64,000 nucleotides of DNA, taken from positions 1-64,000 of the forward strand of contig JANWIG010000017.1 of assembly GCA_025449975.1 (NCBI GenBank). Reading direction: 5' to 3'. This document shows positions 1-8,664 of this stretch, one piece after another (position 1 is the first letter of the stretch; each line of letters opens with the position of its first letter). The translations under genes and the position numbers were made by a program. Under the pieces are notes generated by a model that saw nothing but the letters and a program-made list of their open reading frames with translations, searched no databases and was not told the origin of the DNA. Origin of the DNA: Thermoactinomycetaceae bacterium (lineage in GTDB: Bacteria; Bacillota; Bacilli; Thermoactinomycetales; Thermoactinomycetaceae).

Positions 1-8
1 ATGAAGTG

Positions 9-566
9 ATGATTAACGTAAACGATTTTCGTACCGGTGTAACGATTGAACTCGATGGAGATGTTTGGCAAGTCATGGAGTTCCAACATGTAAAACCTGG
101 AAAAGGGGCGGCATTTGTTCGTTCCAAGTTACGGAATCTGCGAAATGGAAATATCGCTGAGCGGACATTTCGCGGCGGTGAGAAGGTACCAAAAGCGCTA
201 GTGGAAACGCGCCAAATGCAATATTTGTATGAAAGCGGCGGCGAATACACCTTTATGGATAATGAAACGTATGATCAAATCTCCTTACCGGAAGAACGTT
301 TAAAATATGAACTCAACTTCTTGCAAGAAAATATGAATGTCAACTTGGTCGTCTTTAAAAATGAAATCATCGGGATTCAATTGCCCAATACCGTTGAACT
401 GGAAGTAGTGGATACCGAACCAGGAGTGAGAGGGGATACGGTTTCGGGTGCAAGTAAACCAGCCACCTTATCGACGGGTTATGTGGTGCAAGTTCCGCTA
501 TTTATCAACACGGGTGACCGCTTGATTATCGATACGAGAAGCGGTGAGTATATTTCCCGCGCCTAA
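9..566 (+). CDS. efp: Elongation factor P
   Basis: Translation factor that binds near the ribosomal E site and relieves stalling at proline-rich stretches. The 185 residues match the family's usual length and its three-barrel layout, and the N-terminus ([10 protein letters not shown]) is typical. The loop Pro30-Gly31-Lys32-Gly33 carries the lysine that is modified in B. subtilis EF-P (known for the family; the modification cannot be seen here). An in-frame GTG lies one codon upstream at position 6, but the ATG at 9 fits homologues better. The window starts too close to show the ribosome binding site. A hairpin terminator follows. Confidence 0.97.
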   Translation: MINVNDFRTGVTIELDGDVWQVMEFQHVKPGKGAAFVRSKLRNLRNGNIAERTFRGGEKVPKALVETRQMQYLYESGGEYTFMDNETYDQISLPEERLKYELNFLQENMNVNLVVFKNEIIGIQLPNTVELEVVDTEPGVRGDTVSGASKPATLSTGYVVQVPLFINTGDRLIIDTRSGEYISRA

Positions 567-611
567 CTTCCTATTTCATGATAAGAATCGATGGGAAGGG
601 CAGCAAAAACG

Positions 612-645
612 AAGCCTCTGTAGACACAGGGGCTTTTTATTTTAG
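612..645 (+). terminator. Intrinsic terminator after efp, probably bidirectional
   Basis: A 10-bp stem (AAGCCTCTGT with ACAGGGGCTT, one G-T pair, 4-base loop) is followed by TTTTATTTT. It overlaps the last codons of the convergent DUF441 gene and has a T-rich run on the other strand too, so it probably stops transcription from both sides. Confidence 0.8.
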
Positions 646-1092
646 GAAGTAGTTAAATAGTTTGAGTAAAAAAGCAGTAATCCCCGCTGCCATCAAAGGA
701 CCGACGGGAATCCCTCGTAAAAAGAGAATGCCAAAAATGGAACCGATCATCATCCCGACGATCAGTTGCGGGTCCATTTTTAACACACCCAGTCCTTTGC
801 CGTTCATATAGGTAGCCAGCGCTCCACCGATCAAAGCTAACACCCCTGGAAAGGAGGTAAAAACAGATAAAAAATCCTTAAAAGAGATCCGCCCAGCGGC
901 AAAGGGAACCAATACCGAAATCGTGAGAAAAAGAAGTCCGAGTTCCAGTCCTCTTCGTTCAATTGAAGAATAGAAGCGACCGAGATGCAACATTTTCATA
1001 ATCAGCAAAAAACTAGCCGCCGTCGTGATCAGCGGGGAGCGTCCGACTATTCCAATAACAATTAAGATTAATAGAAAAAAGTCAACCGCCAT
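637..1092 (-). CDS. UPF0756 (DUF441) membrane protein, YtwI-like
   Basis: Integral membrane protein of about 151 residues, almost wholly hydrophobic, with four or five predicted helices. It matches the UPF0756/DUF441 family (B. subtilis YtwI) in length and in the motif [19 protein letters not shown]. Function is unknown. The ATG at 1092 was chosen because GGGGGGAACGGG sits just upstream; the frame is open for eleven more codons. It points towards efp and shares that gene's terminator. Confidence 0.85.
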   Translation of the reverse strand: MAVDFFLLILIVIGIVGRSPLITTAASFLLIMKMLHLGRFYSSIERRGLELGLLFLTISVLVPFAAGRISFKDFLSVFTSFPGVLALIGGALATYMNGKGLGVLKMDPQLIVGMMIGSIFGILFLRGIPVGPLMAAGITAFLLKLFNYFLK

Positions 1093-1172
1093 CCCGTTCC
1101 CCCCGTTCACACGATTTTGTATCACTGTATGTCCAAGCAGGGGAAAATATCACTTGGCTGGAATATCTGACG

Positions 1173-1198
1173 AAAAGGGCGGGGAGCTTTCCCGCCTA
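1173..1198 (-). terminator. Terminator of the phosphosulfolactate-synthase-like gene
   Basis: On the minus strand a GC-rich stem (GGCGGG with CCCGCC, short AAAGCTC loop) is followed by CTTTTCG. It overlaps the stop codon of the upstream minus-strand gene. Confidence 0.6.
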
Positions 1199-1981
1199 TT
1201 TCTGTTCCCAGAGGAAGAAGGTATCTGAGCGCAAGCCGCGGCGTAGGGTTTCGACAGCGAGGATCTCATTTGCGGGAATATTTCCTAAATTTACTTTGGA
1301 GCGGATCAGTTCCAGCAATGCAGTCTGTTGTTTTTTTTGGGGAGCTTCCCAGATCATTTTCGCTGGGTCGATTTGTGTAAGCAGTTCTTGCACATAGTTG
1401 GTTTGTACATGACCATGTACATCATAAATGCCGACATGACAGCCGTGCTCCCGCCCTTCCATCGTTACATAAGTGGCACCATGCGCCAGATCATGTTGGT
1501 AGATAGTCAGGAACTCTTCTATAGATGGGGCTTTATGTTCTGTCTTTTTTCCGATTTCCGTAATGACGTTTAGTCCGAGTCGACGTGCTAGGGTGATTGC
1601 TTGTCCCCGTTCACGTAAAGACAGATCGATCGAGCCATCGGAAATTTCGACCCACTCAAAGCCAAAAGAGAGCAAGGTTTGAAAATAGGCTTGGGCATCT
1701 CCTTGGCGGTAAGCTACTTCGAAAAAAGTTCCTCCTGGAAAGAGAGATATTTGGTGTTGGCGGGCGAGTTCGATTTTGGCCCGCAAAAGCCAACGGGGCG
1801 TAATGCCAGCAGTGCCAAAGCCTAGCTTAATAAAATCGATATGTTCTGCGGCAATTCCCAGTAAATCTTGAAAAGCGTGGTAACCCAGTCCTTTGTCAAT
1901 TAAACTATTGATTCCGACAGAGCGTGGCTTGCTTTCTCGCTGTCTTGACTGATCAGTCCAAAAGCTCTTCCATCCAGACAT
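1196..1981 (-). CDS. Phosphosulfolactate synthase family protein (ComA/YitD-like)
   Basis: TIM-barrel enzyme of 261 residues related to phosphosulfolactate synthase, which adds sulfite to phosphoenolpyruvate. Family hallmarks visible are DKGLGYHAFQDLLGIAAEHIDFIKLGFGT near the start, FPGGTFFEVA, and EISDGSIDL. In B. subtilis the homologue YitD belongs to a sporulation gene set, and sulfolactate is a known spore solute; a similar role here is inference, because the partner genes are not next to it. The ATG at 1981 has AAAGGGG eight bases upstream; an in-frame ATG at 2008 is less likely. The gene appears monocistronic, with its own terminator. Confidence 0.82.
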   Translation of the reverse strand: MSGWKSFWTDQSRQRESKPRSVGINSLIDKGLGYHAFQDLLGIAAEHIDFIKLGFGTAGITPRWLLRAKIELARQHQISLFPGGTFFEVAYRQGDAQAYFQTLLSFGFEWVEISDGSIDLSLRERGQAITLARRLGLNVITEIGKKTEHKAPSIEEFLTIYQHDLAHGATYVTMEGREHGCHVGIYDVHGHVQTNYVQELLTQIDPAKMIWEAPQKKQQTALLELIRSKVNLGNIPANEILAVETLRRGLRSDTFFLWEQK

Positions 1982-2032
1982 CGACAAGACCCCTTTCATT
2001 TTGGTCATGCTTGACCATTATATGCAGGAGCA

Positions 2033-2064
2033 TAAAAAAAAACCCCATTTAAGAGGGGATTTGT
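2033..2064 (-). terminator. Terminator of the MFS transporter gene
   Basis: Read on the minus strand, AATCCCC pairs with GGGGTT around a TCTTAAAT loop and is followed by nine T residues. Confidence 0.75.
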
Positions 2065-2070
2065 GGGAGA

Positions 2071-3342
2071 TTAGGAGGTGGGTTGAAATCTTTTTTTGCG
2101 AATGTACAAACGATAATTTTCCCCTTTTCCGCGGATCCGCTGTGGGGCGTGGATAAAGATCGCCACAGCTGCACACAGCAATAGAAAGAGAATGGCTTGG
2201 CTAAAAAACAATAGGTAAGGTCGATTCGATAATGCTTCAAAGGTTGGTGGACCAAATGCGACGCCAAAGAAGCGAACACTTCCATATAAAGATGTAATGA
2301 TTCCTCTTTGTTGCAGACCGACAGAGGATGTGATCAGTGTGTTTAAACAGGGCATGGTAAGTCCTGCACCAATTCCGAGGAAAAAGGAAATGGTTACCAT
2401 CCAGACAACGCTTTTAATAAAGGGAAGCGTGGCAATAAAAAGGGCGGTGCTACCTAGTCCGATGAGGATGAACTTTTTCATTTGACTTGTTTTATTTTTG
2501 GTATGTGTCCCCGCCCAGTAAGCGACGCAACAAAGGGCTAACAGGGGAATAGCTAAAATAAATCCTTTCTTCACCCCATCGATGTGATACGTTTTCTCCA
2601 AGAGATCAGATAAATGGAATAAGACACCAAACAATGAAAAGAGCGTAAAGGAGCCGGCTAGAAATGCAGTTACTAACCATTTTCCTTTGCGACGAAAGAT
2701 TTTTTTGATATTGGACCAATATTGTTTTAAAGGAGGAGGCTCCTGTTTGCCCGCGGGCTCTTCGATGGCTTTCCATAATGCGATAGCGATCGGAAGGCAA
2801 AACAGTGGAAAGACGAAAAACATCGCGTACCAAGCGATTAGTAATAGTAAGGAACCAAAAATCGGACTTAACACTTTCCCCATCGCGTTCGCTGCTTCGT
2901 TGATCCCAAGCACTTTACTCCGCTCTTTGTCTTGAAATAGGTCGCTAATCAGCACCATGGCGATGGGCGCCGTACCTGCTGCTCCAATGCCTTGAACAAT
3001 GCGTGAGGCAAGTAAGAAGGGATAAGAGCCACCGTTCCATAGCGCGGAGATTCCCGCTAGGATTCCTCCCAATCCATAGATCAGTAGACTGAAGAAGATG
3101 ACTTTTTTACGACCAATCCGGTCGGCTAAAATGCCGGCGATGGGAATCGTGATTCCTGCAGGGATGGAAAAGAGGGTAATGAGTAAACTAACTTGTAAAG
3201 AAGATACATTTAATGTCTTCTCTACCGTAGGTAATGCTGGAATCAACATGGAATTTCCTAAAACCATAATGATGGGGATCGAGCTAAGAATAATGAGCGA
3301 GGCAGTGGTCGATTTTTGCTTCGCTGCTTGTGAGACTGCCAT
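2071..3342 (-). CDS. MFS transporter, drug-exporter (DHA1) type
   Basis: Proton-linked transporter of the major facilitator superfamily, 423 residues with about 12 predicted membrane helices. The motif A loop between helices 2 and 3 is visible as GILADRIGRKK, and the segment PALPTVEKTLNVSSLQVSLLIT is typical of the multidrug/tetracycline exporter branch. Substrate cannot be inferred. The ATG at 3342 is preceded by AGAGGTGA. The open frame continues to 3501, but that extension has no good ribosome binding site and would run into the divergent gene at 3500. The 157-bp gap to that gene must hold both promoters. Confidence 0.85.
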   Translation of the reverse strand: MAVSQAAKQKSTTASLIILSSIPIIMVLGNSMLIPALPTVEKTLNVSSLQVSLLITLFSIPAGITIPIAGILADRIGRKKVIFFSLLIYGLGGILAGISALWNGGSYPFLLASRIVQGIGAAGTAPIAMVLISDLFQDKERSKVLGINEAANAMGKVLSPIFGSLLLLIAWYAMFFVFPLFCLPIAIALWKAIEEPAGKQEPPPLKQYWSNIKKIFRRKGKWLVTAFLAGSFTLFSLFGVLFHLSDLLEKTYHIDGVKKGFILAIPLLALCCVAYWAGTHTKNKTSQMKKFILIGLGSTALFIATLPFIKSVVWMVTISFFLGIGAGLTMPCLNTLITSSVGLQQRGIITSLYGSVRFFGVAFGPPTFEALSNRPYLLFFSQAILFLLLCAAVAIFIHAPQRIRGKGENYRLYIRKKRFQPTS

Positions 3343-3499
3343 AGAAGTCACCTCTATTAGGAAACATTTCACTGTTAGCATGCCCTCCATGGTGCAAATT
3401 ATTGTAGGAATGGCAAAAGCAAATCCGGGTGATACTAGCAATAATAATGGAGCGCAAAGGACTAAGTAGTGTGTCTCATAAAGAGGTGGGTGAACGTAC

Positions 3500-3913
3500 A
3501 TGTACGAACATATTCGTAGGGAAATTGCCTATATTCGCGGCTTATTTGAGGGCGGTGAAAAGTCGCTCGATCGCAAAGGATTGGATCGTCTATTAAGAAC
3601 ATTGGATGAATTGATTGAATTAAATGTACAATTGGAATCCAGAGTGAGTGAGTTAGAAGATTATCTAGAAGAAATGGATGAAGACTTAAGCGAACTGGAA
3701 CAAGCTGTGTATGATGATTCCATGAAAGAAGAGAAGGATCTGTTGGAAATCATCTGTCCTCATTGTAAAGAAGAGGTACTCGTCGATGAAGGCGATCTCG
3801 AACATCAAGATGTAGAAATTCTTTGTCCCAAATGTAGCTCTGTTTTAAATATCGACGTATTGGAAAACGATGATCATGAAAGCTCAAGTTCATCAAGCTA
3901 TTCAAACTTATAA
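3500..3913 (+). CDS. CD1247-type zinc-ribbon coiled-coil protein
   Basis: Acidic protein of 137 residues. Residues about 5-75 form a helical, probably coiled-coil region (DELIELNVQLESRVSELEDYLEEM). This is followed by a four-cysteine zinc ribbon (CPHC at about 86-89, CPKC at about 112-115) and a Ser-rich tail. It matches a small conserved Firmicutes family annotated by a CD1247 N-terminal domain; the function is not known. AGAGGTGG precedes the ATG. A terminator follows directly, so the gene is probably a single unit. Confidence 0.75.
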   Translation: MYEHIRREIAYIRGLFEGGEKSLDRKGLDRLLRTLDELIELNVQLESRVSELEDYLEEMDEDLSELEQAVYDDSMKEEKDLLEIICPHCKEEVLVDEGDLEHQDVEILCPKCSSVLNIDVLENDDHESSSSSSYSNL

Positions 3914-3916
3914 AGA

Positions 3917-3944
3917 AAACCCTTGCCAAGGCAGGGGTTTCGTG
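3917..3944 (+). terminator. Terminator after the zinc-ribbon gene
   Basis: AAACCCTTGCC pairs with GGCAGGGGTTT around a two-base turn, followed by a weak T-rich run. Confidence 0.6.
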
Positions 3945-4055
3945 TTTATGGGGAGGATAGGGAGTGAATCTCCTTAAATAATCTATATAAATTTAGTAGT
4001 GTAATCTGTTAGTATAGAATGTGTAAACGTTGCCATAAAAAAAGGGGTGCAATCG

Positions 4056-4538
4056 ATGAGCTATAAGACGACTGATCTATGTGACGAGTTTGCAAGCCAA
4101 CTACAAGTAGCAGACGGAATCTTTCGTTCTTATGGGAAAAAAACCAGTTTTCATGGTCCCATTGTTACCGTTAAGGTTTTTGAAGACAATGTATTGGTTT
4201 TAAAAGCATTGGAAACGATTCCAGCTGGTTCGGTACTTGTCGTCGATGGGGGAGGGTCTAAGAAAGTAGCTCTCTTGGGAGATCGTTTAGCTGGAATCGC
4301 CGTGGATCGTGGAATTCAAGGGATTATCGTCTATGGTTGCATTCGTGACTCTGCCGATATTGCCCAATTGGATGTAGGTGTGATGGCGTTAGGAACCAAC
4401 CCGCTGAAAAGCCGCAAAGAAGGAAAAGGGGAAAGCAATGTTCCAGTGAGTTTTGCTGGCGTTGAGTGGGTTCCTGGTCAGTATGTTTATGCGGATGAAG
4501 ATGGCATTATCCTGGCGGAAGAAAAGTTAGAAGTTTAG
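4056..4538 (+). CDS. RraA family protein
   Basis: Protein of 160 residues in the RraA / 4-hydroxy-4-methyl-2-oxoglutarate aldolase family. These trimers act either as aldolases or, in E. coli, as an inhibitor of RNase E. Family motifs include TTDLCDEF near the start, GDRLAGIAVDRGIQGIIVYGCIRD in the middle and ADEDGIILA at the end. The GDxxA and GCIRD elements that build the metal/substrate site are present, so enzymatic activity is possible. The ATG at 4056 has AAAGGGG eight bases upstream; an in-frame GTG at 4047 overlaps that site. Two terminators in tandem isolate it from spoIIIAA. Confidence 0.85.
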   Translation: MSYKTTDLCDEFASQLQVADGIFRSYGKKTSFHGPIVTVKVFEDNVLVLKALETIPAGSVLVVDGGGSKKVALLGDRLAGIAVDRGIQGIIVYGCIRDSADIAQLDVGVMALGTNPLKSRKEGKGESNVPVSFAGVEWVPGQYVYADEDGIILAEEKLEV

Positions 4539-4551
4539 AGGAGTGTCACAA

Positions 4552-4579
4552 AAAAGAGCGGATCTGTTCGCTCTTTTTT
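4552..4579 (+). terminator. First of two tandem terminators after the RraA-like gene
   Basis: AAGAGCG (4554-4560) pairs with CGCTCTT (4569-4575), followed by a run of T. Confidence 0.85.
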
Positions 4580-4595
4580 TGTTTGCCCAAATAGT

Positions 4596-4623
4596 AAGAG
4601 CAGAAAAGCGCTGCTCTTTTTTT
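4596..4623 (+). terminator. Second tandem terminator before spoIIIAA
   Basis: AAGAGCAG (4596-4603) pairs with CTGCTCTT (4611-4618), followed by TTTTT. Both hairpins share the AAGAGC/GCTCTT core. Confidence 0.8.
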
Positions 4624-4630
4624 GGTGCTT

Positions 4631-4661
4631 GTCATATTGGTGCTGGGATGTCCATATGAAT
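4631..4661 (+). promoter_or_regulatory. Sigma-E promoter of the spoIIIA operon
   Basis: GTCATATT (4631-4638), a 14-base spacer, then CATATGAAT (4653-4661). This agrees closely with the sigma-E consensus (ATATT at -35, 14-bp gap, CATA at -10). It lies 35 bases before the spoIIIAA start; the spoIIIA operon is a known sigma-E target in B. subtilis. Confidence 0.8.
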
Positions 4662-4695
4662 GAGATAAAAGAGAAGTGTGGACAGGAGGTGTCTC

Positions 4696-5670
4696 ATGTC
4701 CTTAAAAGCGATTTATCAGGTGCTTCCCTTGTCACTCCGCGAATTGATTCAGTCGTTGCCACGGACGATTCTCCAATGTTTAGAAGAGATTAGAGTACGA
4801 CAAGGACGAACACTTGAGGTAATTACATCGGATCAATCCTGGTTTGTTAGTGAATCGTGTCAGCTAAGTGTCCATCCAAAGAATAGTATGGTTCCATCCA
4901 AAGAGGATTGTCGCAAACTGTTAAATCTGATTAGTAATCATTCGCTTTACGCGATGGAAGAAGAGTTGCGTCGGGGATATGTCACCGTAGAGGGAGGGCA
5001 TCGGATCGGTCTTTCCGGAAAAGTGGTTGTCGAAAATGAGAAGGTGAAACATATTCGTGAAGTGACTGGCTTTAATATCCGAGTAGCCCGCCAAGTGATT
5101 GGAGTGGGAGAGAAATTACGTCCCTATGTGATTCGTGGAGATGAAGTGGAAAATCTTTTGCTTATTTCGCCACCGCAGTGTGGAAAGACCACCTTGATCC
5201 GTGATCTAGCCAGGCTGGCAAGCACAGGAGGGGATACCTTTCGCTCCCATAAAGTAGGAATCGTGGACGAACGGTCGGAGATCGCCGGCTGTGTAGATGG
5301 GGTTCCGCAACACGATATTGGTCCGCGAACCGATGTCCTCGATGCTTGTCCCAAGGCGGAAGGGATGATGATGATGATTCGCTCCATGTCTCCAGAAATC
5401 CTAGTCATCGATGAGTTAGGACGAGCAGAAGATAGCGTAGCTGTACATGAAGCGATTTGTTCCGGAGTTCGCCTCTTTACGACGGCGCATGGAAGTTCAC
5501 TGGAAGAGATTCGGAATCGTCCCATTTTATCTGATCTACTCAGGGAAGGGGTCTTTACCCGAATTGTTGTTCTCAGTAGGCGGGCAGGTCCAGGAACGAT
5601 TGAAGCGATTTATGACCGTTCGCTCAATCTCCTTCCATCGTTTAAGAAAAAGGCGGTCTTTCCGCTATGA
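4696..5670 (+). CDS. spoIIIAA: Stage III sporulation protein AA, mother-cell ATPase
   Basis: Secretion-type ATPase of the mother cell that powers the SpoIIIA-SpoIIQ channel between mother cell and forespore. The 324-residue product has a Walker A motif, SPPQCGKTT, near residue 157, and a Walker B-like stretch ending ILVIDELGR near residue 238. TAHGS, typical of this ATPase group, follows. The ATG at 4696 has AGGAGG close upstream; the frame is open six codons further to a GTG. It is first in the operon, under the sigma-E promoter at 4631-4661, and overlaps spoIIIAB by four bases, suggesting translational coupling. Confidence 0.96.
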   Translation: MSLKAIYQVLPLSLRELIQSLPRTILQCLEEIRVRQGRTLEVITSDQSWFVSESCQLSVHPKNSMVPSKEDCRKLLNLISNHSLYAMEEELRRGYVTVEGGHRIGLSGKVVVENEKVKHIREVTGFNIRVARQVIGVGEKLRPYVIRGDEVENLLLISPPQCGKTTLIRDLARLASTGGDTFRSHKVGIVDERSEIAGCVDGVPQHDIGPRTDVLDACPKAEGMMMMIRSMSPEILVIDELGRAEDSVAVHEAICSGVRLFTTAHGSSLEEIRNRPILSDLLREGVFTRIVVLSRRAGPGTIEAIYDRSLNLLPSFKKKAVFPL

Positions 5671-6185
5671 TGAAACTTATCGGTGCTTGCCTGATTTTAA
5701 TTGCAACGACATGGGCTGGTTTTAAATATGCCTATCGCTTTCGCGAACGTCCAAGACAGATTAAACAACTTCGTGATGCTTTATCGCTGTTAGAAACCGA
5801 GATTGGTTATGGGACGCGTCCTTTGATCCAAGCATGTGAACAGATCGCCGAGCGGATGGGAGGAGTGATTGGCGAAATATTTTCCAATAGTGCCCAAAAT
5901 TTAAAGGAGATGGATGGAGCATCCACTTATGATTGCTTTCAACAAGCGATTGTGCCCATTTGGAGCAGAACGGCGATGAAAAAAGCAGAACAGTTGATCT
6001 TACTCCATTTTTGTCAGACACTCGGTCGGTCCGATAGACAAGATCAGTTACAACATGTCGCATTAGCAAAAGCCAATTTAGAAGTAGAAGAAAGAAAGGC
6101 GCGTGAAGAGCAAGTTCAATATGAAAAGATGTGTAAAACTGTTGGCATCCTCGGTGGAGTATTGCTGATCATCTTGATGTACTAG
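5667..6185 (+). CDS. spoIIIAB: Stage III sporulation protein AB
   Basis: Membrane protein of 172 residues with a hydrophobic segment at each end (about residues 3-18 and 153-171) and a helical middle, which is the SpoIIIAB layout. The family resembles GspF, the inner-membrane platform of type II secretion. The motifs RERPRQIKQLRDALSLLETEI and EERKAREEQVQYEKMCKTVG are characteristic. Its start overlaps the spoIIIAA stop. It is thought to anchor the ATPase in the mother-cell membrane facing the forespore. Confidence 0.93.
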   Translation: MMKLIGACLILIATTWAGFKYAYRFRERPRQIKQLRDALSLLETEIGYGTRPLIQACEQIAERMGGVIGEIFSNSAQNLKEMDGASTYDCFQQAIVPIWSRTAMKKAEQLILLHFCQTLGRSDRQDQLQHVALAKANLEVEERKAREEQVQYEKMCKTVGILGGVLLIILMY

Positions 6186-6196
6186 GGGAGGTTTCT

Positions 6197-6403
6197 ATGC
6201 CATACAATGTGGATGCTGTCTTTCAAATAGCAGGAATCGGGATCATCGTGGCGATGATTCATACGGTTTTAAAGCAGATGGGCAAAGAAGACTTTGCTCA
6301 TTGGGTCACCCTTTTTGGCTTTGGAGTAGTTTTGTTTATGATCGCCATGTTGATCCAAGATTTGTTTCATACGATTAAAAACGTGTTCCTCTTTCGTTCT
6401 TGA
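6197..6403 (+). CDS. spoIIIAC: Stage III sporulation protein AC
   Basis: Small membrane protein of 68 residues with two hydrophobic helices (about 8-24 and 36-58). Length and the segments GIGIIVAMIHTVLKQMGKEDFAHWV match SpoIIIAC. It lies 11 bases after spoIIIAB with AGGGGAGG upstream of the ATG. It is a structural membrane part of the SpoIIIA complex. Confidence 0.94.
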   Translation: MPYNVDAVFQIAGIGIIVAMIHTVLKQMGKEDFAHWVTLFGFGVVLFMIAMLIQDLFHTIKNVFLFRS

Positions 6404-6417
6404 TAGGGGGGGTCCGC

Positions 6418-6807
6418 TTGGAGATCATCCAGGTGGTAGGAGTCGGGATCGTCGCCACTTTTTTGGTGCTGGTCATCAAGGAAACCAATCCGCTATTTGC
6501 TTTTTTACTAGCTACCTTTACAGGGATCGTCATTTTTGTCGCTTTGGTTGGAAAGATTGCTGATGTGATTCGGGTGATCGAGCAATTGGCGTTACAGGCG
6601 AAAGTGGATAATCTGTTCTTCGGTACGATTCTAAAAATCATTGGGATTGCTTACATTGCAGAATTTGGAGCACAAGTAACCCGCGATGCCGGACAAGGCT
6701 CCATTGCCGCCAAGATTGAGCTAGCTGGTAAATTATTGATTATGGTGATGGCTATTCCGATTATTACCGTTATTATTGAGACAATTATGCAAATTCTACC
6801 TAACTAA
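6418..6807 (+). CDS. spoIIIAD: Stage III sporulation protein AD
   Basis: Membrane protein of 129 residues with three or four helices. The motif IIGIAYIAEFGAQVTRDAGQG is nearly invariant in SpoIIIAD. The TTG at 6418 is chosen as start because homologues begin at EIIQ and GGGGGG lies just upstream; the frame is open six codons further. It follows spoIIIAC by 14 bases. Confidence 0.93.
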   Translation: MEIIQVVGVGIVATFLVLVIKETNPLFAFLLATFTGIVIFVALVGKIADVIRVIEQLALQAKVDNLFFGTILKIIGIAYIAEFGAQVTRDAGQGSIAAKIELAGKLLIMVMAIPIITVIIETIMQILPN

Positions 6808-6818
6808 AGGTGAGTGAG

Positions 6819-7997
6819 ATGCGATGGTTTAGTTGGCTCTTTGTCTGTTTGGTAGGGTTGTGCATGATCCCAAATGTTGTTTCTGCTGCTGGCGATGATC
6901 ATTCTTCTATGACCAATGATTTGATTCGTTCCCAGCTAAACCAGTTGCAGCTAGAAGAAGTGGAACGGTTTTGGCAACATCTGCAAACCGAATATGGTCG
7001 CTTCTTTGAAAAGAAAGATCTGGATCTCTTTGATATCCTGCTTTCAGATAAAAGCCTAAGTTGGAAAGAAGTCATTGCGGCATTTGGGCGTTATTTTTTT
7101 CACGAAGTGATTTACAATGTAAAAATTTTAGGAACCATTATTGTCTTGGCTGTCTTTTGTATGATCCTACAAACACTGCAAACCGCTTTTGAGCAAAACC
7201 AGGTAAGCAAAGTAGCCTATGCCATTGTTTTTATCATCATGATTATTTTAGCGATGGACAGCTTCCAGATTGCAATCCAATCAGCCAAAGAGGCGATCGA
7301 GCGAATGGTTCAATTTATGTTAGCTTTGATCCCATTGATGTTAACCTTACTTGGTTTGATGGGAAATGTGGTTTCGGTTACGTTGTTTCATCCTTTGATC
7401 ATTTTGATGATTCACGTTGTAGGCACATTTATTTACTTGGTTGTCTTTCCTCTCTTCTATCTGTCGACCATTTTGGGGATCGTGAGCAGTATTTCGGAAA
7501 AATATCGGGTGACACAACTAGCGAATCTGTTCAAAAAAGCGGGGATCACGTTGCTTGGAATTGTTCTTACCTTTTTTCTGGGAGTCATCTCCGTTCAGGG
7601 TGCCACCACTGCGGTAACCGATGGGGTAACGATTCGGACGGCCAAGTATATTACGGGCAATTTTGTCCCTGTGGTCGGTCGGTCGATTTCCGAAGCTGCG
7701 GATACGGTTGTCAGTGCTTCATTGTTGGTAAAAAATACGATCGGGCTGGCGGGAGTCATTATTTTACTTTTAATTAGTGCATTTCCAGCGATCAAAATTT
7801 TGACCTTGGCCTTTATTTACCAGTTTTCCGCGGCGATTATGCAACCGTTGGGGAATAGTCCGATTATCGAGAGCTTATCGATGATTGGCAAAACATTTGT
7901 TTATGTTTTTGCTGCCCTTGCTGCCGTCGGTCTGATGTTTTTCTTAGCTGTGGCGATTGTGATCGCCTCAGGGAATATCTCGATGATGATGAGGTAG
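6819..7997 (+). CDS. spoIIIAE: Stage III sporulation protein AE
   Basis: Polytopic membrane protein of 392 residues. It begins with a signal-like segment (about residues 1-24, ending VVSAAG), then a soluble region of about 75 residues, then seven or so membrane helices. The stretch GVISVQGATTAVTDGVTIRTAKYI is characteristic of SpoIIIAE. The ATG at 6819 is preceded by AAAGGTGAG; an in-frame GTG lies three codons earlier. It is thought to form the permease-like part of the SpoIIIA complex. Confidence 0.94.
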   Translation: MRWFSWLFVCLVGLCMIPNVVSAAGDDHSSMTNDLIRSQLNQLQLEEVERFWQHLQTEYGRFFEKKDLDLFDILLSDKSLSWKEVIAAFGRYFFHEVIYNVKILGTIIVLAVFCMILQTLQTAFEQNQVSKVAYAIVFIIMIILAMDSFQIAIQSAKEAIERMVQFMLALIPLMLTLLGLMGNVVSVTLFHPLIILMIHVVGTFIYLVVFPLFYLSTILGIVSSISEKYRVTQLANLFKKAGITLLGIVLTFFLGVISVQGATTAVTDGVTIRTAKYITGNFVPVVGRSISEAADTVVSASLLVKNTIGLAGVIILLLISAFPAIKILTLAFIYQFSAAIMQPLGNSPIIESLSMIGKTFVYVFAALAAVGLMFFLAVAIVIASGNISMMMR

Positions 7998-8005
7998 GTG
8001 AGAGG

Positions 8006-8647
8006 ATGGAATGGCTAAGTGATTGGGTAAAACAGATTATCTTACTCGTCATGGTGGCAACTTTCTTCGATCTCCTCTTACCTAACCACTCCATGGAGCG
8101 TTATGTCAAGCTGGTGATGGGGTTATTGATCATCCTGGCGATTTTGTCACCGTTGTTTCAACTGATGAATCAAGACTTTCGGTTGTCTAAAGTGATGTTC
8201 GCATTAAAAGAAGGTTGGACCGGAAGAGAAGCAACCCCCTTTGAGCAGATTCAAGAGGATATTAAAAAATTGGAAAAGTCACAAAACCATTTAATCCAAC
8301 AACAAACAGAAAAATCGATGGAGCGGATCATGACCGAACAGGTTGAAAAAAAGTTTGCTGTGGAGGTGGTGCAAGCCAAGATTCAAACACGACTCAACCA
8401 ACATCAAGTACCGGAAATCACGGAGATCGATTTGGTTGCCAAACAAAAAACAAAGGAAGAGCTAAAGCAAGTTCCGATTCGCGCTGTTGAACCCGTTTCT
8501 GTCGAAATAAATGAAAACGAATTAGAGTCCACTGACTCCATTACAAAAGAAGCAGAGAAATTAAAGAAAGAAATCATCAACTATTTAGGAGAGTATTGGC
8601 AAATTTCCCCGTCGCAGATCCAGATCTCTTTTGAGCAACCAAATTAA
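8006..8647 (+). CDS. spoIIIAF: Stage III sporulation protein AF
   Basis: Protein of 213 residues with two N-terminal membrane helices (about 8-28 and 35-54) and a long charged, mostly helical soluble domain. This is the SpoIIIAF layout, and the soluble part has a ring-building-motif fold in studied homologues. TAGGTGAGAGG precedes the ATG, eight bases after the spoIIIAE stop. The C-terminal end (SPSQIQISFE) fits the family. Confidence 0.9.
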   Translation: MEWLSDWVKQIILLVMVATFFDLLLPNHSMERYVKLVMGLLIILAILSPLFQLMNQDFRLSKVMFALKEGWTGREATPFEQIQEDIKKLEKSQNHLIQQQTEKSMERIMTEQVEKKFAVEVVQAKIQTRLNQHQVPEITEIDLVAKQKTKEELKQVPIRAVEPVSVEINENELESTDSITKEAEKLKKEIINYLGEYWQISPSQIQISFEQPN

Positions 8648-8664
8648 GTTGGGGGGAGTGATGT

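Noticed and set aside
3343-3501. N-terminal extension of the MFS transporter.
   Set aside because: The extension would overlap the divergent gene and lacks a ribosome binding site; AGAGGTGA marks the ATG at 3342.
5124-5525. Long antisense frame within spoIIIAA (and similar antisense frames in accC, mutB and ald).
   Set aside because: Each lies opposite a clearly identified conserved gene and has no start signal.
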